A stretch of DNA of 36,676 bases from Accumulibacter sp. (GTDB lineage: Bacteria; Pseudomonadota; Gammaproteobacteria; Burkholderiales; Rhodocyclaceae), in NCBI RefSeq assembly GCF_023806565.1, contig NZ_JAMTDV010000030.1, positions 1 to 36,676 on the forward strand, given 5' to 3'. Position numbers and translations under genes: made by a program. Positions within the stretch are counted from its first letter, which is position 1; each line of letters begins with the position of its first letter. Below, in pieces: positions 34,247 through 36,676 of the stretch. Below the pieces are notes generated by a model, which searched no databases, was not told the origin of the DNA, and saw nothing but the letters and a program-made list of their open reading frames with translations.

Positions 34247-34827
34247 TGATACTTGTCCAGGCCGGCGAAGCCCATGAAAGCCAGGCTCATCAGGCCGGCA
34301 GTGACCATCGCGATCGCCGTTCCGCGAAAATGGGTCGGCACGTCGGCACCTTCGATGCGCTCGCGGATGCCGGCAAAAAGCACCAGCACCAGCGAAAAGC
34401 CGACGGCACTGCCGGCGCCGAAGAGCAGCGACTCGACGAAATCATAGCGGTTGGCAACGTTCAGCAGCGGCACCCCGAGCACCGCGCAGTTGGTGGTGAT
34501 CAGCGGCAGGTAGATGCCGAGCACCTGGTGCAGCACCGGGCTGGTCTTCTGCACCACCATCTCGGTCAGTTGCACGATGGCGGCAATCGTGACGATGAAG
34601 GAAAGCGTGCGCAGGTACTCGAGCCCGAAAGGCATCAACAGGTAATGGTCGATGATGTAGCTGGCGCCGGTACCGACGGTGAGCACGAAGGTCGTCGCCG
34701 CACCCATGCCGAAAGCTGTCTCCAGCTTCTTGGAAACGCCCATGAACGGACACAGACCGAGAATCCTGACCAGCACGACGTTATTGACGAGCACTGCGCC
34801 GATGATGATGAACAGATAGTGGGTCAT
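34243..34827 (-). CDS. rnfA: Rnf electron transport complex subunit A
   Basis: Membrane subunit of 194 residues with six hydrophobic segments. It begins [20 protein letters not shown] and carries [20 protein letters not shown] and [17 protein letters not shown], whose cysteines with those of RnfE ligate the buried 2Fe-2S centre. It is first of the six rnf genes and lies 75 bases after pyrD on the same strand. I see no strong promoter in that gap, so pyrD and rnf may be co-transcribed. A GAAG ribosome-binding site precedes the ATG. Confidence 0.96.
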   Translation of the reverse strand: MTHYLFIIIGAVLVNNVVLVRILGLCPFMGVSKKLETAFGMGAATTFVLTVGTGASYIIDHYLLMPFGLEYLRTLSFIVTIAAIVQLTEMVVQKTSPVLHQVLGIYLPLITTNCAVLGVPLLNVANRYDFVESLLFGAGSAVGFSLVLVLFAGIRERIEGADVPTHFRGTAIAMVTAGLMSLAFMGFAGLDKYQ

Positions 34828-34902
34828 GCTTCGCGCGGAAGGAATGCGGCACAGGCCAGGGCGGCGCGATTATCCCGCGTGCGGCGGGCAGGCGCAATAA
34901 AC

Positions 34903-35955
34903 TCACGCATCGCGCGACTCGCCACGACGCTGGCGGGCGATGGCTGCCGCCGCTTCGGCGACGATTTCCGGCCCGCGGTAGATGAAGCCCGTGTAACACT
35001 GCACCAGGCTGGCACCGGCGGCGATCTTGGCCGCCGCGTCAGGCCCGCTGCTGATTCCTCCGACGCCGATGATCGGCAGTTCGCCGGCGAGCGCGGCGGC
35101 AAGTTTCTTCACGACCGCAGTCGACAGGGCAAAGAGCGGGGCGCCGGACAGGCCGCCGGCCTCTCCGGCGTGCGGCAGACCCTCCACGGCAACACGCGAC
35201 ACGGTGGTGTTGGTGGCAATGACGCAATCCATGCGGTGCCGGCGCAGCAGGTCGGCGATCGCCTGAATCTGCGCATCGTCGAGGTCGGGAGCGATCTTGA
35301 GTGCCAGCGGCACATACCTGCCGTGTCGGTCGGCGAGCCGGGACTGGGCGTCTTTCAGGCTGCCGAGCAGCGCGTCGAGCGCGTCGTCGCGCTGCAGCTC
35401 GCGCAGATTCTTGGTGTTCGGGCTGGAGATGTTGACCGTGACGTAGCTGGCCACCGGGTAGACGCGATCGAGGCAGGCCAGATAGTCGTCCGCTGCGCGC
35501 TCGATCGGGGTATCGAAGTTCTTGCCGATATTGATTCCGAGAATTCCGCCCTGGCGCGAGAAGTCCGCGGCGGCGACGTTGGCCAGCAGCCTGTCGACAC
35601 CGTCGTTGTTGAACCCCATGCGATTGATCAGCGCCTGCCGTTGCGGAATGCGGAACAATCGCGGCCGCGGATTCCCCGGCTGCGGTCGCGGCGTCACCGT
35701 GCCGATCTCGATGAAACCGAAGCCGAAAGAGGCAAGTGCGTCGATGTGTTCGCCGTTCTTGTCGAGGCCGGCGGCCAGCCCGACGGGATTGGGAAAGTCC
35801 AGTCCCATCACCCGCCGCGGATCCCTCGGCACCCTCCCGGCAAGCAGGCGGGCAGCCCCCGTCGTCTGCAGGAAATCGACGCCAAACATCGCGATTCCGT
35901 GCGCCGTTTCGGCGTCGAGGGCAAAAAGGAAATTGCGCAGCAGCGGATAGAACAT
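34903..35955 (-). CDS. pyrD: Dihydroorotate dehydrogenase (quinone), class 2
   Basis: Membrane-associated flavoenzyme of pyrimidine synthesis that oxidises dihydroorotate with quinone as acceptor. The 350-residue protein starts [20 protein letters not shown], the class 2 N-terminal helix that docks to the membrane. [37 protein letters not shown], the catalytic serine region [15 protein letters not shown] and [19 protein letters not shown] follow. No ribosome-binding site is visible. A TAGAAT hexamer (minus strand, 35962-35967) lies only seven bases before the ATG, which could make the mRNA leaderless. The quinone link puts it in the same respiratory setting as Rnf. Confidence 0.97.
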   Translation of the reverse strand: MFYPLLRNFLFALDAETAHGIAMFGVDFLQTTGAARLLAGRVPRDPRRVMGLDFPNPVGLAAGLDKNGEHIDALASFGFGFIEIGTVTPRPQPGNPRPRLFRIPQRQALINRMGFNNDGVDRLLANVAAADFSRQGGILGINIGKNFDTPIERAADDYLACLDRVYPVASYVTVNISSPNTKNLRELQRDDALDALLGSLKDAQSRLADRHGRYVPLALKIAPDLDDAQIQAIADLLRRHRMDCVIATNTTVSRVAVEGLPHAGEAGGLSGAPLFALSTAVVKKLAAALAGELPIIGVGGISSGPDAAAKIAAGASLVQCYTGFIYRGPEIVAEAAAAIARQRRGESRDA

Positions 35956-36281
35956 GCGGGCATTCTATCGCATTGCAGCATGCGGCGCGTGCCGGCGACG
36001 GTTCCGACTTTGTCTGCCTGCCTGACGCCCTCAAGCTTGAGCTGCTCGAACGACCACTGGTTCATTTCCTGCGAATGGAAAACGTGTGAATTGCTGCCAC
36101 GTTTCCTGGCACGCGAAAGGGCCAGTTTCAGGCCTCGGTTCGGGCCGGCGGCAGATCCGCCAGCCAGCGAAGCAGGAAGACATCCGGCGACTCCGCCCCG
36201 TCTGCAAGTTTTCTTCCCGTTCCCTGGAACCCGACTGCTGGCTCGCGGTCAGAGTGCCGACTTCACCGCGGGAGTCTGCAC
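35956..36281. other. Divergent intergenic region pyrD / sbtA-like gene
   Basis: No gene is supported in these 326 bases. The left end holds the TAGAAT hexamer near the pyrD start. The right end has GGGAG, the probable ribosome-binding site of the bicarbonate permease gene. I see no clear plus-strand promoter. Confidence 0.4.
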
Positions 36282-36676
36282 ATGGATGCAGCAGTCATGT
36301 TCTTCATTGTCGGCGCAGGCGCGCGTCCGATGCGTTCGGACCTGCGGATTCCGGCTCCGCTCTACCAAGCGCTGTCGATCTACCTGCTGCAGTCGATCGG
36401 GCTCAATGGCGGAACCGAACTGGCCAAACAGGATCCCCTGGCGATCCTTCCCAAGGCGCTCGCGGTCATCACGCTCGGCGCGACGATCCCGCTCCTCGCC
36501 TATCCGATCCTGCGCGCAATCGGCCGTTTCTCGCGCGCCGACGCCGGATCGATCGCCGGCCACTACGGATCGGTGAGCGTCGTCACCTTTGCCGTCGGCG
36601 TCAATTTCCTCGCGCAGCAGGCGATCCCGCACGAGAGCTCCATGCCGCTGCTGCTCGTCCTGCTCGAGGTTCCCGG
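36282..36676 (+). CDS. sbtA: SbtA-type sodium-dependent bicarbonate permease, 5' part
   Basis: The open frame runs from the ATG at 36282 to the right edge (131 codons), so the 3' part is outside the window. The sequence matches the N-terminal repeat of the SbtA family: a first membrane segment, MRSDLRIPAPLYQALSIYLL, IGLNGGTELAKQDP, a run of hydrophobic segments, then SRADAGSIAGHYGSVSVVTFAVGVNFL and LLLVLLEVPG. In cyanobacteria SbtA imports bicarbonate with sodium; homologues in other bacteria are less studied. The ATG follows GGGAG. The N-terminus is a few residues shorter than usual, but the first membrane segment is present. No SbtB regulator gene can be seen because the window ends. Confidence 0.88.
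   Translation, partial: MDAAVMFFIVGAGARPMRSDLRIPAPLYQALSIYLLQSIGLNGGTELAKQDPLAILPKALAVITLGATIPLLAYPILRAIGRFSRADAGSIAGHYGSVSVVTFAVGVNFLAQQAIPHESSMPLLLVLLEVP

Noticed and set aside
34246-36576. Plus-strand open frame of 776 codons
   Set aside because: It runs opposite rnfA and pyrD, both with diagnostic motifs; it is a GC-rich shadow.

Overview
The window is GC-rich, densely packed chromosomal DNA from a Gram-negative bacterium. A PEP-CTERM protein, Rnf in the order rnfABCDGE followed by nth, a class 2 (quinone) dihydroorotate dehydrogenase, a DUF1841 gene, a FIST-domain gene and a secreted PHA depolymerase together suggest a betaproteobacterium. Rhodocyclales, possibly Accumulibacter-like, is my best guess. 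This is inference from gene content; no rRNA or tRNA is present to fix it.

Left part (1-6.2 kb): leuS runs off the left edge on the minus strand and carries an unusual insert. It is followed by an AT-richer acyltransferase-3 gene, a periplasmic FecR-SPOR protein, an unrecognised small gene, a stretch of about 0.8 kb with no gene, a DUF3467-like gene and a PEP-CTERM exported protein. The PEP-CTERM gene has a near-perfect sigma-54 promoter.

Centre-left (6.4-19.2 kb): a KdpD-type histidine kinase lacking the KdpD N-terminal domain overlaps a KdpE regulator and is followed by two tandem kup potassium transporter genes, so this is a potassium-uptake locus without kdpFABC. Next comes a MaoC-phosphotransacylase fusion with acetate kinase (acyl-CoA to acyl-phosphate to ATP), a small conserved gene, and a large exported M16 zinc peptidase behind a structured, pyrimidine-rich leader.

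Centre-right (19.2-25.2 kb): mscL, a PLP aminotransferase, a secreted type 2 PHA depolymerase and a lipoprotein 5'-nucleotidase. A short graveyard of two broken toxin-antitoxin modules follows: a BrnT/BrnA-like pair with an in-frame amber codon, and a ParD-like antitoxin with a one-base deletion.

Right part (25.2-36.7 kb): on the minus strand, pyrD, rnfA-B-C-D-G-E, nth, a FIST sensory-domain gene and a DUF1841 gene are tightly spaced or overlap, then a MoxR AAA+ ATPase and its VWA (CoxE-like) partner follow. At the far right edge, divergent from pyrD, is the 5' part of an SbtA-type sodium/bicarbonate permease gene. I saw no CRISPR array, insertion sequence, rRNA or tRNA gene.
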